A stretch of 64,000 bases of DNA, taken from the NCBI RefSeq assembly GCF_051628905.1, contig NZ_CP157575.1:620001-684000 (forward strand), in the 5' to 3' direction. The stretch's first letter is position 1. The number at the start of each line of letters is the position of its first letter. Both the position numbers and the translations under genes were made by a program. Source of the stretch: Asaia sp037151935 (GTDB lineage: Bacteria; Pseudomonadota; Alphaproteobacteria; Acetobacterales; Acetobacteraceae). The notes under the pieces were generated by a model. It ran no database searches. It was given only the letters and a program-made list of their open reading frames with translations, and had not been told where the DNA came from. This document shows positions 17,848 to 24,987 of the stretch, one piece after another.

Positions 17848-18420
17848 ATGCGATCGATGCTTGCCACCGCCCAGCATTTCCCTGCTCTTGTTCTGAATGC
17901 GGATTTTCGTCCGCTTTCATACTTTCCCCTATCGCTATGGTCATGGCAGGAAAGCGTCAAGGCGGTGTTTCTAGACCGTGTTTCGGTACTGAGCGAATAT
18001 GAGGATATCGAAGTTCATTCCCCAAGCTGCGTGATGCGCGTGCCGAGTGTCATCGCCCTCAAGGAATATATCCCCACAGCCAGACGCCCGGCTTTCACGC
18101 GGTTCAACGTCTTTCTGCGCGATAATTTTTCCTGCCAATATTGCCATGACCGATTGCCCACGCATGAACTGACCTTCGATCACGTCATACCCCGCGCGAA
18201 AGGCGGTCGCACGACCTGGGAGAACGTCGTGACGGCATGCAGCCCCTGCAACCTGATCAAGGGCTCGAAACTGCCATCCGAGATCGGCATGCATCCGCGC
18301 ATCCGCCCGGTCCAGCCCTCGACGCGACGCTTGCAGGAGAACGGACGCAGCTTTCCGCCGAATTATCTGCATGAGAGCTGGCGCGATTATCTCTACTGGG
18401 ACAGCGAACTGGAAGGGTGA
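17848..18420 (+). CDS. HNH endonuclease-family protein
   Basis: 190 residues. A zinc-ribbon HNH core lies at about residues 95-145: CQYC, then LTFDHVIPRAKGGRTTWENVVTACSPCN, giving CxxC...DH...N...CxxC. The first 90 residues (LNADFRPLSYFPLSLWSWQ, VPSVIALKEYI) belong to a widespread single-copy bacterial HNH family whose cellular substrate is not known. Such proteins cut or nick DNA in vitro when active. It may start at the second Met (17857). It stands alone between gluQ and the ArsC-like gene, with no mobile-element genes around it. Confidence 0.87.
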   Translation: MRSMLATAQHFPALVLNADFRPLSYFPLSLWSWQESVKAVFLDRVSVLSEYEDIEVHSPSCVMRVPSVIALKEYIPTARRPAFTRFNVFLRDNFSCQYCHDRLPTHELTFDHVIPRAKGGRTTWENVVTACSPCNLIKGSKLPSEIGMHPRIRPVQPSTRRLQENGRSFPPNYLHESWRDYLYWDSELEG

Positions 18421-18457
18421 TTTCTTCCGCCCTTGGCCTCGTCTCGAGGAGCAGCCC

Positions 18458-18811
18458 TCAGGAAAAAATCTTTTCGTAAAGTTCTGGCTTAAATCCGAGC
18501 GTCACCGTACCGCCCCGCACCAGAACAGGTCTTTTGATGATCGTCGGGTGGGCAAGCATCAATGAGACGGCCTGCGCCTCGCTTGCCACCAGCTTCTCGG
18601 CATCGGACAATTTGCGGAAAGTCGTACCGGACCGATTGACCAGCGCCTCCCACCCCAGTGCCTTCACCCAAACTGCCAGATCCGCCTCACTCAGACCGTC
18701 CTTGCGGAGATCGTGATAAATGAAGGCGACCCCGCGCCCCTCGAGCCATTTTCTCGCTTTGCGCACCGTGTCGCAGGTGGTGATTCCGTAGAGAACAATA
18801 TCGCGCGTCAT
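18458..18811 (-). CDS. ArsC/Spx/YffB-family thioredoxin-fold protein
   Basis: 117 residues from the ATG at 18811, chosen because GGGAGG lies seven bases before it; the open frame continues further upstream. The N-terminus DIVLYGITTCDTVRKARKWLE matches the YffB/Spx branch of the ArsC family, with a single Cys in TTCDT and no CxxC. The conserved IIKRPVLV and TLGFKPELYEKIF close the fold. Members include glutathione-dependent arsenate reductases and regulators; no arsenic genes are nearby, so the function is left open. Confidence 0.87.
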   Translation of the reverse strand: MTRDIVLYGITTCDTVRKARKWLEGRGVAFIYHDLRKDGLSEADLAVWVKALGWEALVNRSGTTFRKLSDAEKLVASEAQAVSLMLAHPTIIKRPVLVRGGTVTLGFKPELYEKIFS

Positions 18812-18890
18812 CACGACCTCCCGCTGATTGGGCTTATGGCAGCCATCCAATACGGCGTCCCGCCTCCGCAAGACACCGTATCAGCCGGTC

Positions 18891-20486
18891 TTATTCCCAC
18901 TCGATCGTGCCGGGGGGCTTCGACGTGATGTCGTAGGTCACGCGGTTGATACCGCGCACTTCGTTGACGATGCGACCGGCCACACGGTTCAGGAAGCCAA
19001 AATCGAACGGGTAGACCTCAGCTGTCATACCGTCCGTGCTGGTAACCGCACGTAGAGCGCAGGCCTGATCATAAGTGCGGCCATCGCCCATCACGCCGAC
19101 GGTGCGCACAGGCAGCAGCACGGCAAAGGCCTGCCAGATGGCATCGTAGAGTCCGGCATTGCGGATCTCTTCGAGATAGATCGCATCGACCTTACGCAGC
19201 AGATCGAGCTTCTCTCGGTCGATTGCACCCGGAATGCGAATAGCCAGCCCCGGCCCCGGGAAAGGGTGACGGCCGACAATTGCCTCGGGAATACCGAGCT
19301 CGCGGCCCAGCGCGCGGACTTCGTCCTTGAACAGCTCGCGCAACGGCTCGACCAGCTTCATGTTCATGCGGTCGGGCAGACCACCGACATTATGGTGCGA
19401 CTTGATCGTAACCGAAGGGCCGCCGGTAAAGCTGATGGATTCGATAACGTCAGGATAAAGCGTGCCCTGTGCAAGGAACTGCGCACCGCCAAGCTTGGTC
19501 GCTTCCTCTTCGAACACTTCGATGAACAGACGACCGATCGTCTTGCGCTTCACTTCCGGGTCGGTAACGCCAGCCAGCGCGTTCAGGAACAGGTCAGACG
19601 CGTCGCGGTGGACGAGGCTGATATTGAAACGACCACGGAAGGTCTTGACCACCTCATCCGCCTCACCCGAGCGCAGGATGCCCGGATCGACGAAAATGCA
19701 GGTCAGCTGATCGCCGATCGCATCATGGATCAGCTTGGCGGCGACCGACGAGTCAACACCACCCGACAGACCGCAGATTACCCGACCCGTGCCCACCTGC
19801 TCGCGAATGCGGGCGATCTCCAGATCGCGGAATCCGGCCATGGTCCAGGTACCCTTGCAGCCCGCGACCTCATGGGTGAAGTTCTTGATCAGTGCGGCAC
19901 CATGGGGGGTGTGCACCACTTCGGGGTGGAACTGGACGCCATAGAGGCGACGGCCCTCATCGGCGATGATCGCGAAGGGCGCGCCTTCAGACCAGGCAAC
20001 GGCGCGAAAGCCGGGGGGAAGTGCCGTTACGCGGTCGCCATGGCTCATCCAGACCTGCTCGCGATGACCACGCGACCAGGCGCCACGGAAAAGCGCGCAA
20101 TCTTCGGCGATTTCGATATGAGCGCGACCGAATTCGCGATGCTCATGCGTCTCGACCTTGCCGCCCAGACGGGCACACATGGCCTGCTGACCGTAGCAGA
20201 TGCCCATGACGGGAATATTGAGATCGAACACGACATCGGGAATCTGCGGCGCGTTGTCGTCATGAACGCTTGCGGGGCTACCAGAGAGAATGATGCCTTT
20301 CGGGCGAAAGCCGCGAATTTTTTCTTCCGTTGCGGTGAAAGGCCAGATCTCGCAATAGACGCCGCTCTCACGTACGCGGCGCGCGATGAGCTGGGTCACC
20401 TGACTGCCAAAATCGAGAATCAGGATGCGATCCTCATGAAGCTGCTGATCCAGATTATCGGCGTTCAGCGGGGCGATGTCGGTCAT
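18891..20486 (-). CDS. guaA: GMP synthase, glutamine-hydrolysing
   Basis: 531 residues. The class I glutaminase domain has the nucleophile in GICYGQQAM with the His/Glu pair in VQFHPEVVHTPHG. The ATP-PPase domain has the P-loop LSGGVDSSVAAKLIH, and the C-terminal dimerisation domain ends in the family's canonical KPPGTIEWE. It converts XMP to GMP with glutamine and ATP. Length matches the family (525 in E. coli). Confidence 0.98.
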   Translation of the reverse strand: MTDIAPLNADNLDQQLHEDRILILDFGSQVTQLIARRVRESGVYCEIWPFTATEEKIRGFRPKGIILSGSPASVHDDNAPQIPDVVFDLNIPVMGICYGQQAMCARLGGKVETHEHREFGRAHIEIAEDCALFRGAWSRGHREQVWMSHGDRVTALPPGFRAVAWSEGAPFAIIADEGRRLYGVQFHPEVVHTPHGAALIKNFTHEVAGCKGTWTMAGFRDLEIARIREQVGTGRVICGLSGGVDSSVAAKLIHDAIGDQLTCIFVDPGILRSGEADEVVKTFRGRFNISLVHRDASDLFLNALAGVTDPEVKRKTIGRLFIEVFEEEATKLGGAQFLAQGTLYPDVIESISFTGGPSVTIKSHHNVGGLPDRMNMKLVEPLRELFKDEVRALGRELGIPEAIVGRHPFPGPGLAIRIPGAIDREKLDLLRKVDAIYLEEIRNAGLYDAIWQAFAVLLPVRTVGVMGDGRTYDQACALRAVTSTDGMTAEVYPFDFGFLNRVAGRIVNEVRGINRVTYDITSKPPGTIEWE

Positions 20487-20620
20487 GGCGCTCTTTCAAC
20501 ACGTCGTGCATGGGCATATTCTGTGGGCATCGTATAGGATGTTCGCAGGGCAACGTCATCCCAAACGACGCGTTTGAGCCCCTCTTAATGTCATGATTCC
20601 TTCATTCAGACGAGATCGTT

Positions 20621-21022
20621 ATGTCGCATTCCCGTTTTCGCCACCTGCCCGGCGCGGCTTTTCTGGGCGCGGTCTTTCTGCTCTCGGCCTGCTCAGGCCC
20701 GCAGCCTCCGAGCAAGGATCCTATCGGCCTCTGGACTGGCGCGCTCGTCACCGATCAGGGCAACTGTCCCGTCGATACGAATTCGACCCTTCAGATCGGC
20801 ACGCAGGCCATCACTTTCACGCCGGGTGACAATGCTCTCGTTCTCAAGGGCGCCCGTGGGGCCGACAGACAGCACTTTCATGCGCAGCTCGACATGAAGG
20901 ATGCACAGCGCAAGCCCTATAGCATCGTGTTCAACGGCTACCCTGTGGGCAATGCCATTGGCGGCATCTATGGTTCGCCCACATGCCGCGCCCATATCGT
21001 CATGACCCGTCCAAACCGTTGA
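20621..21022 (+). CDS. Putative lipoprotein, function unknown
   Basis: 133 residues. A signal peptide with a lipobox (FLLSA-C24) predicts a lipid-anchored protein. The mature part is compact, with GLWTGALVTDQGNCP, a central TFTPGDNALVLKG segment and a late YGSPTCRAHIVM; the two Cys could form a disulphide. It looks like a small beta-rich envelope protein. No named family recognised. It is divergent from guaA and followed by two tRNA genes about 65 bases on. Confidence 0.72.
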   Translation: MSHSRFRHLPGAAFLGAVFLLSACSGPQPPSKDPIGLWTGALVTDQGNCPVDTNSTLQIGTQAITFTPGDNALVLKGARGADRQHFHAQLDMKDAQRKPYSIVFNGYPVGNAIGGIYGSPTCRAHIVMTRPNR

Positions 21023-21086
21023 TTGAAAAAAATTCTTTTTCCCTCTTGCGGGGTTTGTAAACTCACAGTAGAACCCGCCCCACGAC

Positions 21087-21163
21087 GCACCCGTAGCTCA
21101 ATTGGATAGAGCACCAGACTACGAATCTGGGGGTTAGAGGTTCGATTCCTTTCGGGTGCGCCA
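21087..21163 (+). tRNA. tRNA-Arg (anticodon ACG), copy 1
   Basis: 77 bases with a complete cloverleaf. The acceptor stem GCACCCG pairs with CGGGTGC, the anticodon stem CCAGA/TCTGG encloses CTACGAA (anticodon ACG), the T loop is TTCGATT, and CCA is encoded. The ACG anticodon is normally edited to ICG to read CGN codons. Confidence 0.97.
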
Positions 21164-21172
21164 GTATATATC

Positions 21173-21192
21173 GTGATCATGCAAGTGATCAC
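21173..21192. repeat. Perfect hairpin between the two tRNA-Arg genes
   Basis: GTGATCA and TGATCAC separated by six bases lie in the 32-base spacer of the tRNA pair. It could be a processing structure in a shared precursor, or a protein-binding dyad. Confidence 0.6.
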
Positions 21193-21195
21193 TTC

Positions 21196-21272
21196 GCACC
21201 CGTAGCTCAATTGGATAGAGCACCAGACTACGAATCTGGGGGTTAGAGGTTCGAGTCCTTTCGGGTGCGCCA
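21196..21272 (+). tRNA. tRNA-Arg (anticodon ACG), copy 2
   Basis: 77 bases, identical to the copy at 21087 apart from one base: G at 21255 where copy 1 has T at 21146, in the T loop (nucleotide 59). CCA is encoded. The two copies probably share a precursor. Confidence 0.97.
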
Positions 21273-21973
21273 TTCTCCTTCGATAAATCCGACGTCATCA
21301 GCTCACACGCCGCACTGCGGATTTAACCGCATTCATGCGCCACGGTCTCTGCCGAGATCCAGCTGGCTCGTCGCTGGAAACAAGCCTCCAATCCGACCCA
21401 TTCTTCCCTGAATCGTTCTCACCCCGACACTCGGGGCAAAGCGGGCCTGGTCGGTAATACGTCGTCGCCCCGGCTCAGATGAGAGTGAGCCATGCGTCTC
21501 CTCAGGAGGCCCTATGCGGGCTCACGACTTTAGGCGGAAAGCAGCGATGGAGTTCGGACTTTGGAAGCCGCATAAACGCGAACTCCCAAACACGCGAACT
21601 CTCGAATTTCGGTAACGGCCAAGCAGGGTCGATCGGAATTTGTCCCCGAAGATCCGCGATCGACGGACCAGGAGCGACAGACGGATCTGTCATGACGATA
21701 CATCAGTCCTGACAAGTCACTGCATCGATGCACAACAATCGATGCACAACAAGCGCGCGGATGGTGACGACCATCGGCTGAGGCGAAAACCTATCGAAGC
21801 GCCCACGCTCTCAGGCGGCTTCATCGCTCTCCCGGTGTCTCAGCAGGCTTTCAATCGCGTCGCTGACAACCCGACTAAACGAACATGCCTAACTTCATAG
21901 GTGGTGGCGCCAGAACCTGGGCTCGAAGAGTGCTCCTTTGTCGGCCCAACCCTGAAACAGGGTTGCGTCGTGC
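21273..21973. other. Gene-poor stretch downstream of the tRNA pair
   Basis: About 700 bases without a convincing gene; several short frames on both strands show no family-like features. It holds small structures: a perfect CCCCGA/TCGGGG hairpin at 21422-21436, a GGCTCA/TGAGCC hairpin near 21472-21491, a ten-base direct repeat ACGCGAACTC at 21576 and 21592, and a 14-base tandem repeat at 21724. The location right behind tRNA genes makes it a candidate integration scar or a decayed island edge. Confidence 0.5.
21724..21751. repeat. 14-base tandem duplication
   Basis: ATCGATGCACAACA occurs twice head to tail without mismatch, in the gene-poor region behind the tRNA-Arg pair. Confidence 0.9.
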
Positions 21974-22378
21974 CTAATGCACCAATTGGGCGAGGGCCGA
22001 GCAGACATCGCTTTCGAGGAAAGGCTTGGAGACGAACAAGCCACGCGGTGGAAGGGCGAAACCCTCATCCATCTTCGCCCCCGAAGTTAGGACGAAAGCG
22101 ACATCGGGACGGGTCTTGAACAGATAATGACCGAGATCGAGCCCGTTCATGACGCTGGGCATTTCGAAGTCGGAAAAAACGAGGCGAATATCCGGGTTGC
22201 TCGTGATCACCGAAAGCGCCTCATCGGCATTTTCTACGGAGAGGACAGTGTAGCCGGCCTCCGTTATCATTTCGGATACGTAAAGACGAAGCAGGGCCTG
22301 ATCTTCGACCACAAGCACAGTGGGTGCCTTGGGAGCTGTTCTGACAATGCCTGCGCTGTGAAGAGCCTCTACGGACAT
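21974..22378 (-). CDS. Single-domain response regulator (CheY-like)
   Basis: About 134 residues from the ATG at 22378 (the frame opens further up, to 22441). It is a bare receiver domain: VLVVEDQALLRLYV with the acidic pocket, the phospho-acceptor Asp in LVFSDFEMPSVMNG, Ser/Thr in VLTSGAK and the conserved Lys in FVSKPF. Such stand-alone receivers pass phosphate or bind partners. No histidine kinase is adjacent. The C-terminal helix is short. Confidence 0.88.
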   Translation of the reverse strand: MSVEALHSAGIVRTAPKAPTVLVVEDQALLRLYVSEMITEAGYTVLSVENADEALSVITSNPDIRLVFSDFEMPSVMNGLDLGHYLFKTRPDVAFVLTSGAKMDEGFALPPRGLFVSKPFLESDVCSALAQLVH

Positions 22379-22452
22379 AACTGCCACGTCCTTCGGAAAA
22401 TATTCGAACCCCGTTAACGGTGCGAACGCCCCAGGGTTCAAAGAACAGCGCG

Positions 22453-23232
22453 CTACTTCTCTTTAACAGTTTCGTTAGAAATCGCCTCGCTTGCAAAGCC
22501 GACTGCCGTTCCGCCCTGCCCTTCCCGCGCGGTGACATCTATGCCTGCGATGCCCCATTTTCCGTCCTCTTGAACCAGAAGGGGCGCACCGCTCGCCCCA
22601 TGCGTGGCGGCACAGTCGTGGTCGATCAACTGACCGCGTACATGAACGATATGACAGGATAGATCGCCGATGGCGAGTTCCTTACGGTCCTGCTGGTATC
22701 CAGCCAGCATGGCTGGTGCGCCGGGCACAGCCGCGACAACCGGCAGCAAGTCACTCGTTTTGACGAGTGCATGATCGAGAATAACGGTCGCATGATCGGC
22801 CTGGCTGGTACGTAAAGGATGATAGGGGTCGTAGCCCGGCGCAATCACGAAGCGCACCGCGCGCGCCGTGGTCCGCCATGACCCTGTGTCGTAACCGAGC
22901 ATGAAATGAATACTTGAAGGCTGGACGAAATTTGCCGCCTCTTCGCGCCAGAGACAATGAGCGGCGGTCATGATCACGGAAGGCGCCACCATGAATCCGG
23001 TGCAGCGCCCGCCAAGTTCGGTCTGCACCCGCCCCAGAATTCGCCATGGCTCATGGTCTACATCGACAGCATGGCGCGCGCCCGCGCCCACTCCCGGCAA
23101 GGCCACAGGGGCCGCACGAGCAGAACCAGCGAAAGCACCGCCAGATACCAGCGATGCGAGACAGGCAGCCCCCACAACCCGCCGAACCGGCACAAGACGA
23201 ATCACGCCAGGTTTTCCGGCCCGAATGACCAT
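22453..23232 (-). CDS. Secreted trypsin-like serine protease
   Basis: 259 residues. A signal peptide ends near AGSARA-AP (about residue 41). The catalytic triad is His in MTAAHCLW, Asp in SQADHATVILD and Ser in THGASGAPLL, in trypsin-fold order. The oxyanion context GASGAP replaces the usual GDSGGP, as in many bacterial V8/glutamyl-type members. It should act in the periplasm or outside the cell. It overlaps the 3' end of cdd by 31 bases on the same strand, so it is probably co-transcribed with it. Confidence 0.87.
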   Translation of the reverse strand: MVIRAGKPGVIRLVPVRRVVGAACLASLVSGGAFAGSARAAPVALPGVGAGARHAVDVDHEPWRILGRVQTELGGRCTGFMVAPSVIMTAAHCLWREEAANFVQPSSIHFMLGYDTGSWRTTARAVRFVIAPGYDPYHPLRTSQADHATVILDHALVKTSDLLPVVAAVPGAPAMLAGYQQDRKELAIGDLSCHIVHVRGQLIDHDCAATHGASGAPLLVQEDGKWGIAGIDVTAREGQGGTAVGFASEAISNETVKEK

Positions 23233-23597
23233 GGCAGCAGATCGCCGAGCGTCGTCTCCAGCAACACGGTGCCCTGAGCATTCACCATGGTCACAGGCAT
23301 GGCCGATGACGAGAATTCACGCAGACGCTGTCGGCAGCCGCCGCACGGCGTGCAGGCCGCCTCGCCGCCTCCAACGATCACGATCGCGTCGATCTGTCGC
23401 CCACCCGCAAGGATCATGGCCGAAATCGCGCCTGCCTCGGCGCAGCTTCCCTGCGGGTAGGCGGCATTTTCGACATTGCACCCGCTATAGATCACGCCTT
23501 CGCAGCGCAGCGCAGCGCCGACATGGAAGCGTGAATACGGCGCATAGGCGTTCGCACGGGCATCGAGCGCGGCACTGATCAGTGCGTCTTTCATCAT
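23202..23597 (-). CDS. cdd: Cytidine deaminase
   Basis: 131 residues from the ATG at 23597, which has a strong AGGAGAGGGG site just upstream; a longer frame to 23852 would overlap lysA and adds nothing family-like. It is of the small tetrameric type: AYAPYSRFHVGAAL, GCNVENAAYPQGSCAEAGAI with the catalytic Glu, and the zinc-binding CTPCGGCRQ. It deaminates cytidine and deoxycytidine in pyrimidine salvage. Divergent from lysA. Confidence 0.96.
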   Translation of the reverse strand: MMKDALISAALDARANAYAPYSRFHVGAALRCEGVIYSGCNVENAAYPQGSCAEAGAISAMILAGGRQIDAIVIVGGGEAACTPCGGCRQRLREFSSSAMPVTMVNAQGTVLLETTLGDLLPWSFGPENLA

Positions 23598-23661
23598 TAT
23601 TCCCCTCTCCTGGCATAATCCCAGCTTGGAAGCTGCTGATTGCCCTTGTAATCTAACCGAC

Positions 23662-24987
23662 ATGACACGCCACGACCCTGATATCATGAACCTTCTCGCG
23701 TCACGCCCTTCCCTGCATATGGACGGGCAGGATGGTCTGCTGTTCGAGGGCGTTCCCTTGCAGACCATTGCGAAACAGGTTGGCACACCATGCTGGGTAA
23801 CCGGGGCAGGCACGCTGCGGCGGCGGACGCGCAATCTCAGAAAAGCCTTCACCGAACGCGGGCTCGATGTTGCGCTTCATTATGCCCTCAAGGCCAATGA
23901 CCATCTCGCAACGCTGAGCGTACTGCGACAGGAAGGGTGCGGCGCCGATGTCGTAAGCGGCGGCGAACTCAGGCGCGCAATTCAGGCAGGCATTTCTCCA
24001 GCCGACATCGTGTTCTCGGGCGTCGGCAAGACCGATCCCGAACTCACCATGGCGCTGCGCGAGGGAGTCGGCCAGATCAATGTCGAAAGCGCCGAAGAGC
24101 TGCGTCGGCTTTCACGCCTCGCGCGCGGACTTGGGCTCACCGCCCCGGTGGCGTTGCGGGTGAACCCGCATATCGACGCCGAGACCCATGACAAGATCAG
24201 CACAGGCCGTCTGGGCGACAAATTCGGTATCGACTGGGCCGACGCCATCGCTCTCTATCGTGAAGCAAGCACTTTACCCGGCATCGAAATACGCGGCCTT
24301 GCCACCCATATCGGCAGTCAGATTCTCTCCCCGGCACCGTTCAAGGCCGCTTACGCGCGCATCGCAGAACTCGTCATCGATCTGCGCGCTCAGGGCCTGA
24401 CCGTAAAGGCCGTCGATTGCGGTGGCGGTCTGGGCGTGCGTTATCGTGACGAGTTGGCGCCGCCCCCGGCCGCGCTCGCGGGCGCCATTGCCGAAACGCT
24501 CGGCGGGCTCGATCTTGAACTGGCTATCGAGCCTGGCCGGTGGATCGCCGCGCCTGCGGGCGTGTTGCTGACTTCGGTAATCGACCTCAAGGCGCAGCGC
24601 GACGGCGTCTCCGATTTCGTGATCGTCGATGCCGCCATGAACGATCTGGCCCGGCCCAGCCTATATGGCGCCTGGCACGGCATCGTTCCGCTCGCCCCCG
24701 ACCTTGCCTATGCCGAAACCGGCCCGCAAACGGTTGTCGGACCGGTCTGTGAATCGAGCGACGTCTTTGCGAAAGACCGCCTCCTTCCGGCAGTTCGTCC
24801 AGGCGATGCGCTCGCCTTGCTCGACACCGGCGCCTATGGTGCCGTCATGAGCTCGACCTATAATAGCCGCCCGCTCGCAGCACAGGTGATGATCGAAAAC
24901 GGTCAGTGGAAACTTGTGCGACCCCGGCAGCCTGTTGAGGCGTTATGGGCAGATGACATCATCCCGGAGTGGCTGGATTCTGAATGA
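23662..24987 (+). CDS. lysA: Diaminopimelate decarboxylase
   Basis: 441 residues from the ATG at 23662; the frame reaches a TTG at 23626 that overlaps the divergent cdd promoter zone. The PLP Lys is in HYALKAND. The glycine-rich phosphate-binding segment is VDCGGGLGVRYRDE, and EPGRWIAAPAG and VCESSDVFAKDR follow, the latter with the active-site Cys. It makes lysine from meso-diaminopimelate. The stop overlaps the start of the DUF4175 gene by four bases. In many Alphaproteobacteria lysA directly follows argH-lptM; here it does not. Confidence 0.97.
   Translation: MTRHDPDIMNLLASRPSLHMDGQDGLLFEGVPLQTIAKQVGTPCWVTGAGTLRRRTRNLRKAFTERGLDVALHYALKANDHLATLSVLRQEGCGADVVSGGELRRAIQAGISPADIVFSGVGKTDPELTMALREGVGQINVESAEELRRLSRLARGLGLTAPVALRVNPHIDAETHDKISTGRLGDKFGIDWADAIALYREASTLPGIEIRGLATHIGSQILSPAPFKAAYARIAELVIDLRAQGLTVKAVDCGGGLGVRYRDELAPPPAALAGAIAETLGGLDLELAIEPGRWIAAPAGVLLTSVIDLKAQRDGVSDFVIVDAAMNDLARPSLYGAWHGIVPLAPDLAYAETGPQTVVGPVCESSDVFAKDRLLPAVRPGDALALLDTGAYGAVMSSTYNSRPLAAQVMIENGQWKLVRPRQPVEALWADDIIPEWLDSE

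Noticed and set aside
19266..20537. 423-residue frame opposite guaA
   Set aside because: It mirrors a well-conserved gene; composition is typical of a shadow frame.
21479..22119. Short frames behind the tRNA pair (21479-21712, 21640-21900, 21901-22119)
   Set aside because: They overlap each other or the response regulator, lack ribosome sites and show no domains.
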